A DNA stretch of 64,000 nucleotides, from the NCBI RefSeq assembly GCF_936925435.1, contig NZ_CAKZHQ010000025.1, forward strand, positions 18,698 to 82,697, written 5' to 3'. A model generated the notes under the pieces. That model searched no databases, was not told the DNA's origin, and saw only the letters and a list, made by a program, of their open reading frames with translations. Position numbers and translations under genes: made by a program. Positions 56,833-64,000 of this stretch are shown piece by piece (within the stretch, counting starts at the first letter, position 1; the number at the start of each line of letters is the position of its first letter). Origin of the DNA: an uncultured Ramlibacter sp. (GTDB lineage: Bacteria > Pseudomonadota > Gammaproteobacteria > Burkholderiales > Burkholderiaceae_C).

Positions 56833-57126
56833 TTGTAGTAAGTCCTTTGCCTTCTGGGCATTCAACACTCCTTCTGCTCTCGCAGTTTTAGTGTGTTGCA
56901 TCGACCGGTTGAATCCGCCACCCAAAGCAGACATCGGTCGCCGGAGCGCGGCCCCGGGACAGCCCCTTACCGTCGGGTTTCCTTCGAGATTGCTGAGGTA
57001 GGCCCAACGCCGCCCAGTGGCCGATGGGGTCTCTGGCGCGCATGTGGCGCAGCCTTGTTCCTGGAAAACGAGAGCACTGCTAGCTGCTTGATGCGTTGAG
57101 CGTCAGCGCGCCTGCCGTCTCTCGTG
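56833..57126. other. Region of remnant or no genes
   Basis: About 294 bases. The first 100 bases stay open on the minus strand upstream of the IS30 fragment but do not resemble a transposase N-terminus. No promoter or repeat was recognised. Confidence 0.35.
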
Positions 57127-57708
57127 TTAGGACCACTTCAGCTGGAAGTAGTGCGACAGCAGCGCATAGAACGCATCCGTGTCTTCGATCGTGTTAATGG
57201 CGTTTGACACGTTTCCGGTGAACCCGTCCTTGGCCTTGCGCAAGAATTTCAGAGCCCCGCCTTCCGACCGAGAGACTACCTGCAGGTACCCGAAGCCGCG
57301 GAGAAACTCCGTCTGAGCGATGCCGTAGGGCGTCCCTTTGGCGTCGACGACTTTTTGTTGGCCGGGAAAGAAGCGCCAGCCGGCGTATTCGAAGTGGCCG
57401 CTGCGCTGCACCTGGTCGACGTACTTCTGCACGCGCTGCTGGAAAGTCTTCTCGCTGATTTCATCGACCGCTTGCGCCAGCAGATCGATACGGGCCTGCT
57501 TGGAGGACGACAGCAATGTCGACTTCTCGCTCACCTGGATCGTCTCGCCGTCCTTCGTGTACACGACAAATCCGATGGCGGGGTCGTGCTCGGTGCTCAC
57601 ACCCATGGGGATGTGGTGTGTGCGGTGGATAAGGCGGTAGCTTCGCAGTGCGACCACGTCGGCGAACCCATACTCAACGCCGTGGTACATGAAACCCGAG
57701 GGCGTCAT
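57127..57708 (-). CDS. Hypothetical island protein (193 residues)
   Basis: The first half is beta-rich and may be a PH-like or other small barrel (YHGVEYGFADVVALRSYRLIHRTHHIP; IGFVVYTKDGETIQVSEKSTLL). The second half is mixed, with a helix VDEISEKTFQQRVQKYVDQVQRSG and FEYAGWRFFPGQQKVVDAKGTPYG. I do not recognise the family. Lower GC than the surrounding genes. It is isolated, with long gene-free DNA upstream. Confidence 0.55.
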   Translation of the reverse strand: MTPSGFMYHGVEYGFADVVALRSYRLIHRTHHIPMGVSTEHDPAIGFVVYTKDGETIQVSEKSTLLSSSKQARIDLLAQAVDEISEKTFQQRVQKYVDQVQRSGHFEYAGWRFFPGQQKVVDAKGTPYGIAQTEFLRGFGYLQVVSRSEGGALKFLRKAKDGFTGNVSNAINTIEDTDAFYALLSHYFQLKWS

Positions 57709-58217
57709 TCGAAATCCAGTCTTTTCCAGGCTGTTCTTGTTAGTGAGGGGCGCGACCAGGTGAGCCTCCAGGTAAGTTCCTCACATACTAGCCGCGCAAC
57801 CCGCGCCTGCCAAATAGCTGGGCATGCTTCCCCCATAAGCGTGGCGCCGATGCCGCTGCTTTGGGCCAACTGTCCCAACCAGGCCAAAAGCCCATCAACT
57901 CCGAGTGAGGCCATCCAGAGGAAGTGCGAGCTTGTCCCTGTCACTACGGAATGGGATGACATCGCAGCAGCAAGCGCTGAAATGGGGCCGCCGGTTGTAT
58001 GACCGTCTGGCGACGCTGCCAGGCTGTCAGAGGACGATGTCTGCTTCTGGGCCGACAGCAGACATTCACATCTGGAGCCTGCACGCCAGTTGAATGGCGC
58101 CTTCAGACTGACAGCCGTCGTACGCGAGTCTCGCGTTGAAGGGCAGCTTTGTGCCCAGAGCGCCCGGTCATGATTCGCCAAGCGGCCCGTCCCTCCGGCT
58201 TAACTAATTCGAGCTGC
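57709..58217. other. Gene-free DNA upstream of the defence operon
   Basis: About 510 bases. One 158-codon open frame on the minus strand (57,705-58,181) lacks a ribosome site and has no recognisable domain; it overlaps and shares the stop region of the preceding gene, so I do not annotate it. No attC structure or integrase site was recognised. Confidence 0.35.
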
Positions 58218-58246
58218 GCGACCACCAGGCAGTCGTTTGTGGTCGC
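58218..58246. repeat. Inverted repeat upstream of the SIR2 operon (IR1)
   Basis: GCGACCAC (58,218-58,225) and GTGGTCGC (58,239-58,246) pair perfectly with a 13-base loop. It is 35 bases before the putative -35 and may be an operator or a transcription terminator stem without a T-run. Confidence 0.5.
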
Positions 58247-58250
58247 TCAA

Positions 58251-58266
58251 ATGACTTTTACGTCAT
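58251..58266. repeat. Inverted repeat upstream of the SIR2 operon (IR2)
   Basis: ATGAC and GTCAT with a six-base loop, 15 bases before a TTGACC box. Small, but so close to a possible promoter that a regulator site is plausible. Confidence 0.35.
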
Positions 58267-58280
58267 GGACAAATAACTGA

Positions 58281-58309
58281 TTGACCTTTTGCGACATATG
58301 CGCTGTACA
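58281..58309 (+). promoter_or_regulatory. Candidate promoter of the SIR2-SMC operon
   Basis: TTGACC (58,281-58,286) and TGTACA (58,304-58,309) separated by 17 bases. It lies about 120 bases before the SIR2 start. The -10 box is a weak match; this is a candidate only. Confidence 0.35.
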
Positions 58310-58432
58310 TCAGAAGAAAGCAGTGCTGCGAGGTGCAAGGAGGCGCCGATTCGACCTCGTTCGCCCTACGCGAGAGGTGATCACCATTCGTGTGCTCCAT
58401 AATGAAATGAAAACAGGGAGGAGAGGTCACCT

Positions 58433-60148
58433 ATGGCTGCATTTGATATCAGCGTGCGTGACACGCTGAAACTGCTTGATGGCCCGTTCGAGCCCTTCGC
58501 AGCCGGCGTGTCGAACGGGCTCTATGCATTCTGGTTGGGGTCCGGGATTTCATTCGGACGCGCGCCGAGTCTGCGCGTCCTCGTCGGCAAAGTTGTCGAG
58601 TTCGTACGCTCGCGCATTGACCATGCGGATCCGGACTGCAAGTTCGCCGGCACGCTGCGAGAGATTCTCAACTTGGCCAGCGCTTCAGCGGACGAACGTG
58701 CGCGCTCGAAGTTCGATGAGCCCTTTGCCAGCTGGCCGGATCAAGATGCCATGGCTTGGCGCTTGGTCAACAACTATTCCAGGCTGCTTGGCCTCACGGT
58801 CGATGGCGAGGACATGGACTATCTGTTGTGGACCGTCATCGACGTCGGCGCGACGTTCGCCGACGCCGCCATGACTCCCGACGTGGAGCACCTGTGCCTG
58901 GCCGCGTTGAGTCTGGAGGGCACAACCCCCGAGATGCTCTCCGCCAACTGGGACCCGCTGATCGAAAGGGCAGTGGACACCCTTACGGACGGTAATGCGG
59001 CGCTGAGCCCGACGGTTGTCGCACGTCCCGCCGACCTTCAACTGCCCCGCAATAAGACCCGCCTCATCAAGTTCCACGGCTGTGCTGCCAAGGCTCAAGA
59101 TGACCCGGGCCAGTACCGCCAATGGTTGGTGGCGTCAAACGATCAGGTCGCCGCCTTTTGCACCCAGGCGAACAACCAAGGGCTCGTAACAGCATTGACG
59201 CACATCGTCGGGAGCAAGCGCACGCTGATGCTGGGCCTCTCAGCCCAGGACGCCAATATTCAGGGGATTTTCAACAAGGCGGCCAACGAGTTGACGTGGC
59301 AGCTTGGCGATCCGCCTCCGAGCTACGTGTTCTCAGAGCAAGAGCTGGGCATGGACCAGCGATCGCTCCTGAAAAACGTTTACCGCGACCAAATCACCCC
59401 CGCGAACCGGATGTCGGTCTTTGAGGCGGGGCGCATCCAGGCATACGCAAAGCGGTTGCTCACCGCGTTGCTGTTGGATGTGTGGTCTAGAAAGCTGCAG
59501 GCGTTGATCCCTCTCGCTCCAGGTTCGGTTGCGCTTGCGGAGCGTCGACACCTGTGCGCCGGCATCGTGTCGCTCCGCAACCACCTGGCAGATGCGGCGG
59601 AGCCAGAACTCGACTTCATTGACGCGCTCCTTGATCGGTTCGGCCGCGCTTGCAAGTTGCTGCGCGACGGCCAAATCGAGCACCCCAATGTCAGGTTTGA
59701 GCCGATCACGAATGACGTCGTGACGGCCCTCCCAGGCAATCCAGCCTTGGGGGCCCTCGGGTTACGCGAGGCGGCCGTTGCGCTTGGCCTGGTGGGAATG
59801 GGCTTGAGCCGCGATGACTGGACAGTGGAAGCCGAGGCTTTGGACAGGGAATCGGGTGTTTTGGCAGTCACCGGAAAAGGTGCAGCAGCGGCTCGCACCA
59901 AGGTGTACCTCACGGCCAGCGCGGCAGGCGCCGCGCTGCTTCGCAGCGAGGGCCACCTGGTGGAAACAGAAAGCCCGCTCTTGATCCAGTCTCAAAAGCT
60001 GGCGGTGCCAATGGCCCGATCCCCAAGAGGGGCATCAGGGCGAACCGGGTTGCCGAAGGTGCGCGAGGTCAGCATGTCGACCCTGCTGCAAACCTACACC
60101 ACAGCTGACGAGCTGTATGAAGCATTCCGACAGGAGCTTGCGCTATGA
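58433..60148 (+). CDS. lmuA: SIR2-type NADase-like effector of a Lamassu-like system
   Basis: 571 residues. Residues 1-280 form a SIR2-like Rossmann domain: G36-S-G-I-S, A171-NWD (N172, D174), the catalytic-type H215 in IKFHG, and G268-LS with D273 and N275. These match NAD-consuming SIR2 domains of defence systems (DSR, Thoeris ThsA), which deplete NAD when activated. The C-terminal 290 residues are unassigned and may bind the other subunits. Start supported by gagg seven bases upstream. First of three genes with 4-base overlaps; with the SMC-like third gene this fits a Lamassu effector gene. Confidence 0.78.
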   Translation: MAAFDISVRDTLKLLDGPFEPFAAGVSNGLYAFWLGSGISFGRAPSLRVLVGKVVEFVRSRIDHADPDCKFAGTLREILNLASASADERARSKFDEPFASWPDQDAMAWRLVNNYSRLLGLTVDGEDMDYLLWTVIDVGATFADAAMTPDVEHLCLAALSLEGTTPEMLSANWDPLIERAVDTLTDGNAALSPTVVARPADLQLPRNKTRLIKFHGCAAKAQDDPGQYRQWLVASNDQVAAFCTQANNQGLVTALTHIVGSKRTLMLGLSAQDANIQGIFNKAANELTWQLGDPPPSYVFSEQELGMDQRSLLKNVYRDQITPANRMSVFEAGRIQAYAKRLLTALLLDVWSRKLQALIPLAPGSVALAERRHLCAGIVSLRNHLADAAEPELDFIDALLDRFGRACKLLRDGQIEHPNVRFEPITNDVVTALPGNPALGALGLREAAVALGLVGMGLSRDDWTVEAEALDRESGVLAVTGKGAAAARTKVYLTASAAGAALLRSEGHLVETESPLLIQSQKLAVPMARSPRGASGRTGLPKVREVSMSTLLQTYTTADELYEAFRQELAL

Positions 60149-60720
60149 CTGATTCAACACCAGTGGGCCGTGTCACGGTGGCGCTTGAGGACGCTGGGTA
60201 TCAGCGGATTGCCAGGGGGCTCCAGGTGGGCGAGCTGAAGTTCCAGTTTCAGGCTGCATTCGTGAAGGCAAAGAGCTCGGCCGAACTGATCCTCGTCGCT
60301 GACATTGCAAGCGAGAGCGAGGCGCAGCTGACCCGCAAGGTCGACGGCGTGGCGCGCGCGCTGGACATCGCAGCCTCCACACGCTCGCTCACCCTGGTGG
60401 TTACCGGACCCCGTCCCAGTGCTGCCGCTCTGGAGTCACTGGGCCGCGTCTGCCGTGTCCTCCCCACCGGCAACATCTCGGGGGACGACGGCGACCAAGT
60501 CCTCAAGAACTGGCTGGCTGTGCTGTTGCCCCTGTCGTTGCCTAAGCCTGAGTCCGTGGCGGGCAACTCCTTGGCCCGCATCCACGTCGCCGCGCAAAGC
60601 CTTGACGAGACCACCAGGAGGCTGATCGATGTTGCGTATCTAGGGGAGGGCGCCGTCAGCAAGGAGCTGTACGCGATCATCGACGCCGCTGCCGTCCAGG
60701 CCAAGGAGAAGACCACATGA
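60145..60720 (+). CDS. lmuC: Middle component of the Lamassu-like (ABC-three-component) system
   Basis: 191 residues, ATG overlapping the previous stop. It starts VTVALEDAGYQRIARGLQVGELKFQFQAAFVKAKSSAELILVADI and contains SLTLVVTGPRPSAAALESLGRVCRVLPTG. The final part is helical (LDETTRRLIDVAYLGEGAVSKELYAIIDAA). No catalytic motif is evident. The size, position between effector and ATPase, and TGPRP/LGRVCRVLP text agree with the small third subunit of Lamassu/ABC-3C systems. It overlaps the ATPase start by four bases. Confidence 0.7.
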   Translation: MTDSTPVGRVTVALEDAGYQRIARGLQVGELKFQFQAAFVKAKSSAELILVADIASESEAQLTRKVDGVARALDIAASTRSLTLVVTGPRPSAAALESLGRVCRVLPTGNISGDDGDQVLKNWLAVLLPLSLPKPESVAGNSLARIHVAAQSLDETTRRLIDVAYLGEGAVSKELYAIIDAAAVQAKEKTT

Positions 60721-63146
60721 CGCCGCGCATCGCGTCCCTTACGGCTACCGACTTTCGTAGTCTTCGTGGGACCGTCACGGTCCCTATGGACAGTCCTATC
60801 GTGCTGATCCATGGCCGCAATGGCGCTGGCAAAACCAGCTTGTTGACTGCAATGGAACTTGGCCTGACCGGCAACTTGGCATCGCTATCTCGGCTGGACC
60901 CGCAGCTTCGGGAGCATCTGGTTCATAAGGAAGCGGTGTCCAAGAAGGCGTCGGTGTCGATCGGCGTCCGCGGGCTCGGTACCGAGTTTCCTGCAGGCAA
61001 TTTCGACATCCATGGCCACAAATTCACCGGCAAATCAGCACTCGATCCTGTCCTGACAAAGCACTTCTCGGAGCGCTGCTACTTAGCGCAATCCACACTG
61101 ACGAGGCTGCTGGAGTTCTACGAGGACAAATCAACGAATGGCACGGCACTGACGCGATTCGTCAAGGAGCTGCTCGGGCTGGATGCACTGGATGCCCTCA
61201 TTGACGGCCTGCACGACGCCGGCGATGTTCGCCGGCTTCGTGGTCATGCCGTGAGCTTCTGGGACATGCGCGAGCAGCTCCCGAGTTTGGATGACGAACT
61301 GAGCCGCCTGGCGAGAGAGCTCACAGCCGCCGAGGAGCAGGCGACGCAGCTCACACAGTCTGCAGGGGAGCGACTAACACCACATTGGCCAGAAGTTGCC
61401 AGTCTCCCGGCGCAGGCGATGCTTGACCTGTTGAAGGAGCAGTCACCGGAGCAGGAGCTGCAACGCTTGACCCAGCTCCGGCGAGAGCTCAACGACACGG
61501 TCTCGCAGAGCCAGATGGGGGTATCCGCCGTGGCAGCGGACCGGCGCGCCAACATTGAAACGGCCGCCGGCGCCGCAGACGCGGCACTACGCAGTTGGCT
61601 GGGCACCAGCGGCCAGCGCATGACGGAGCTGTTCGACACGCTCGGTGGCTACTTGTCTGATTTGCCGTCCCCCATTCAGAACCGCCCTGAGTACGCTCGT
61701 GCCTATGCCCATCGGGCCGTGTCCAATGAGGTGGCGCGATGCCAGCAGATCCAAGTCAAGGATCAAACAGCGCAAAAGCAGGTATCGACGCTTCAGACTG
61801 ACCGGCAAGGTCTCGCCACGCGGCTGGAAGAGATCGACAAGCAGATCGTGCAGCATTCGCGCGAGGCCGGCCAGCTTGCGCAGGCGCTGTCCGCCCTGGT
61901 GCCCCATGTGCACACCGAAGAATGTCCGGTCTGTAGTCGGGACTTCGGTGAGGTTTCGTCTTCGCCGCTGCTAGGACACCTCACGGCTCGAATTGCTTCG
62001 CTGACTCAGTCGGCTGGCCTTCTCTCAGCGTTGTCGCGGGAGCGGGCGAACACCGTGAGTACCGTCGCGGCCCGAGACCGAGAGATCGGTGCCGCTCAGG
62101 CGCAGGTGCTCACGGCCGAAGCGAGAACGGAATACGGGCAAAGGCTTGCAACTCTTGAGCAGGCCTTGCAGGATTTGACGTCCCTGGAAGGGGAAGCTAG
62201 GGCTGGCGAAACCCTGTTTGGGCAAGGTGCCAACGCCGCGCAAGCTCTGGCATCGGCTCGCGCCGGCGACCAGCAGTCAGCAGCCCTTCGAGACGCTGCT
62301 GGTCGGTATGCCACAGTGCTCTCCATGGATCCCATCGGCGCCAGCGAGCCTTTGCAAGCGGCGCTGCAGCGATTCCTGGCTGAAGTCACTGCTCGGCTGG
62401 AGCGGCTGACGGCGAAAGAGTCGGCACGCCGCGATGGCGAGGCGGCGCTAAGGGATCTGCTGCTGAAGCAGCAGAACATTGAAGCCATCAAGGTGCGGCA
62501 GTTGGAGCGCAGAACTGCTCGTCGAGGCCTGCACGCGGCGAAGGAAGCGGGAGAGCGCACGATGGATCAGGCGCGCGAGCTTCTCAAGCTCGCTCAGGTC
62601 GAGCGTTCCCGTGTTGTGGGCCAGGTGTTCAACGATTCCTTGAATGCGGCATGGCGAGACCTCTTCGTGCGCCTGGCACCGGACGAGCCTTTCATCCCCG
62701 CCTTCGCTTTGCCCCAGGCGACGAAGGGCGACGTCGAAGCGAAGCTGGAGACCCATTACCGAGACGGCAGTAAAGGCGGAAATCCAAGGGCCATGCTCAG
62801 CGCCGGGAATCTCAACACGGCCGCGCTGACGCTGTTCCTTGCGCTCCACCTGTCCGTGAAGCCGCAGCTGCCATGGCTGATCATCGACGACCCAGTGCAA
62901 AGCATGGACGAGGTTCACATTTCGCAGTTCGCTGCTTTGTTGCGGACACTTTCGAAGCAGCATGGCCGTCAGGTCATTATCGCCGTGCACGAGAAGTCGC
63001 TCTTCGACTACCTGTGCCTGGAACTCAGCCCCGCGTTCGAGGGCGACCGATTGATCACAGTAGAGCTGGGGCGCTCGGCCAATGGCGAGTCAGTAGCGAA
63101 CACTATTGTCAGAGACTGGAAGCAGGATCTGGCGATCGCAGCGTAG
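60717..63146 (+). CDS. lmuB: SMC/Rad50-like ATPase with zinc hook, Lamassu LmuB-like
   Basis: 809 residues. Walker A GRNGAGKT at residues 33-40, then a long coiled-coil region split by a zinc-hook motif C403-P-V-C406. The C-terminal ATPase half has the signature LSAGN at 694-698, a Walker B ending IIDDPVQS (D724, D725; the usual Glu is replaced by Asp), a D-loop-like SMDEVH, and H758 in the H-loop (IAVHEKS). This is the layout of SMC-like LmuB proteins, which sense foreign DNA ends or structures and activate the effector. The hook cysteines imply dimerisation through zinc, as in Rad50. Confidence 0.82.
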   Translation: MTPRIASLTATDFRSLRGTVTVPMDSPIVLIHGRNGAGKTSLLTAMELGLTGNLASLSRLDPQLREHLVHKEAVSKKASVSIGVRGLGTEFPAGNFDIHGHKFTGKSALDPVLTKHFSERCYLAQSTLTRLLEFYEDKSTNGTALTRFVKELLGLDALDALIDGLHDAGDVRRLRGHAVSFWDMREQLPSLDDELSRLARELTAAEEQATQLTQSAGERLTPHWPEVASLPAQAMLDLLKEQSPEQELQRLTQLRRELNDTVSQSQMGVSAVAADRRANIETAAGAADAALRSWLGTSGQRMTELFDTLGGYLSDLPSPIQNRPEYARAYAHRAVSNEVARCQQIQVKDQTAQKQVSTLQTDRQGLATRLEEIDKQIVQHSREAGQLAQALSALVPHVHTEECPVCSRDFGEVSSSPLLGHLTARIASLTQSAGLLSALSRERANTVSTVAARDREIGAAQAQVLTAEARTEYGQRLATLEQALQDLTSLEGEARAGETLFGQGANAAQALASARAGDQQSAALRDAAGRYATVLSMDPIGASEPLQAALQRFLAEVTARLERLTAKESARRDGEAALRDLLLKQQNIEAIKVRQLERRTARRGLHAAKEAGERTMDQARELLKLAQVERSRVVGQVFNDSLNAAWRDLFVRLAPDEPFIPAFALPQATKGDVEAKLETHYRDGSKGGNPRAMLSAGNLNTAALTLFLALHLSVKPQLPWLIIDDPVQSMDEVHISQFAALLRTLSKQHGRQVIIAVHEKSLFDYLCLELSPAFEGDRLITVELGRSANGESVANTIVRDWKQDLAIAA

Positions 63147-63414
63147 ACCTTCGTACTCGCTCTAGGCAGCCCGTAGCCTAGAGCGGCCGAGTGGTTGGGA
63201 CGAGGTCTTCGCCTCCGATGCGGCCGTCGCGCTTAACCGACGAACGACCGGCCTCAGCCAGTTTGGCGAAGGGCCGCACCTGGCCGAATGCCGCCTGACG
63301 TGCGCATCGATCCGAGTGTCAGCAACCGCTGCAAAGCAGCCAATGGAGACCCTGCGGCCCAATGTCCGCTCCCGCCGCCGGAGCAGCCATTTGTGCTGAG
63401 TTACTCTACTGGTC
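63147..63414. other. Gene-free stretch after the defence operon
   Basis: About 268 bases without a supportable gene. It includes no clear terminator. The last part (tgctgagttactctactgg) is AT-richer, close to the next start. Confidence 0.35.
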
Positions 63415-63912
63415 ATGCCGTTGAAGCACGAACTCTCTGCGCTGGTATCGCGCCGCATCGAAGAGATGGGCCTCAATCCGCTACGCCTCGCGGATTTGGC
63501 GCAGGTGCGGCCGGAGATAGTCGAAGCTTTACTTCGCACAGAAGACACAGCAATCAGCATTGCTGAGGCGGAAAAAATTGCAAATGCAGTTGGCTTGGCA
63601 ATCGGAGTGTTGGGGAACAGACGCGAGAAGGACGGTGACGCCCAATCCTTTCACGTTGCTGCGCAAACTGCCTCGACGAGTTACCGCGATCTAATTCCAA
63701 TCAATGTGATGAGAGAAGCGCTCGTCACAGGGCAAGTGTCGCTCGACTATCGACCGCACATTCGCACTCTGCTCGACGAAGCATCTGTTGGGCTGCTTGC
63801 AAGGCTAGCGGACGAGATATACCGGGTTTCAGGCAGCTCGCCGCGGACAACGTGGCAGATCATGCGCAAGGTGGCAGCCGAACTCGCATGCGATCGCAGC
63901 CTGTGGCACTGA
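63415..63912 (+). CDS. HTH-domain regulator-like protein (165 residues)
   Basis: N-terminal XRE-like helix-turn-helix (ELSALVSRRIEEMGLNPLRLADLAQVRPEIVEALLRTEDTAISIAEAEKIANAVGLAIGV). The C-terminal half (about 80 residues: PINVMREALVTGQVSLDYRPHIRTLLDEASVGLLARLADEIYR) is of unknown type. AT-richer codon use than the defence operon, so it may have a separate origin. It could be an antitoxin or regulator of the next gene, which begins within 80 bases. Not recognised further. Confidence 0.6.
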   Translation: MPLKHELSALVSRRIEEMGLNPLRLADLAQVRPEIVEALLRTEDTAISIAEAEKIANAVGLAIGVLGNRREKDGDAQSFHVAAQTASTSYRDLIPINVMREALVTGQVSLDYRPHIRTLLDEASVGLLARLADEIYRVSGSSPRTTWQIMRKVAAELACDRSLWH

Positions 63913-63984
63913 AGCCTGCTTCTGGCCGAGGTTGTGTGAAAACCCCCTGACTCTTAGACTGCGGCAACTCGTACCGGAGGCGCT

Positions 63985-64000
63985 GTGGCTCGATACGTTG
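63985..64000 (+). CDS. Possible start of a further gene (cut by the window)
   Basis: GTG at 63985 (first codons MARYV) is preceded by ggagg four bases upstream, a strong ribosome site. The reading frame runs off the end of the window; nothing can be said about the product. Confidence 0.3.

Larger units (their letters stand above)
52108..64000 (+). mobile_element. Genomic island inserted in comM, left end (right end outside window)
   Basis: The boundary is placed where comM homology stops (after ggacgag, 52,107). To the right, codon use and base composition change, gene density falls, and the content is typical accessory DNA: XRE regulator, orphan genes, IS30 remnant, SOS-linked genes, defence operon. 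No integrase or transposase gene and no right junction are visible, so the mechanism is unknown. comM is a known integration hotspot, for example for AbaR-type Tn7-related islands of Acinetobacter. The ends seen here do not show the usual TGT terminal base pattern of that family. Confidence 0.8.

Noticed and set aside
57705..58181. 158-codon open frame on the minus strand upstream of the defence operon
   Set aside because: No ribosome site, no recognisable domain, serine/alanine-rich low-complexity text, and it runs against the preceding gene. Treated as non-coding.
57100..58260. Possible integron attC sites (GTTAG/CTAAC-like pieces, cggcttaacta)
   Set aside because: The paired R/L core arms and the inverted simple-site structure could not be matched, and no integrase is present.

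Overview
The window is high-GC DNA from a betaproteobacterium, most likely Burkholderiales of the family Comamonadaceae. This rests on gene content and order: an MFS gene and ssb divergent from uvrA, a porin-glnK-amtB unit, a split HpaG in a homoprotocatechuate operon, TcuA/LysR and Bug-type receptors. Short dispersed repeats with an AGCTATC core of the kind familiar from this family also fit. No rRNA, tRNA or CRISPR array was seen.

From 1 to about 52.1 kb the DNA looks like ordinary chromosome. The order is: the end of a tricarballylate-oxidation locus (tcuA, LysR); a proline-rich membrane protein, mnmA, a periplasmic binding protein, a DUF2238 membrane protein and a VOC protein; ssb and an MFS transporter facing uvrA; pyrF; an EamA transporter; a secreted RTX metalloprotease; an M48 protease; ampG; an acyl-CoA synthetase; and an OmpR-type two-component pair. 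Next comes a metal-responsive unit (a Cys-rich small membrane protein and a MerR regulator behind a 19-bp-spacer promoter), then waaF, ilvE and radA. The hpa operon (hpaR-G1-G2-E-D-F-H-I) at 26.0-32.2 kb encodes ring cleavage and lower-pathway degradation of homoprotocatechuate, followed by a Bug receptor, a class II aldolase and a ketopantoate-reductase-like gene. Then follow several transporters, alr, lplT, glutathione peroxidase, LytTR and WYL regulators, glcE/glcF, a sugar-lactonase/epimerase pair, and a porin-glnK-amtB operon behind a sigma-54 promoter and an NtrC-type site.

At about 52,108 the competence helicase gene comM (yifB) is cut off right after its Walker B motif. From there to the end of the window the DNA is a genomic island of mixed composition whose right end lies outside the window. 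It carries an XRE regulator, orphan small genes, a PsiF-repeat protein, an SRAP (YedK/HMCES) protein, a LexA-type SOS box in front of a three-gene unit that ends in a small HNH protein, a YHYH-type secreted protein, an IS30 transposase remnant, and long stretches without recognisable genes.

The main cargo is a tightly overlapping three-gene operon at 58,433-63,146: a SIR2-type NADase-like protein, a 191-residue middle protein, and an 809-residue SMC/Rad50-like ATPase with a CPVC zinc hook. This matches the architecture of Lamassu-family (ABC-three-component) anti-phage or anti-plasmid systems with a SIR2 effector. Inverted repeats and a possible promoter lie just upstream. An HTH protein and the first codons of another gene end the window.
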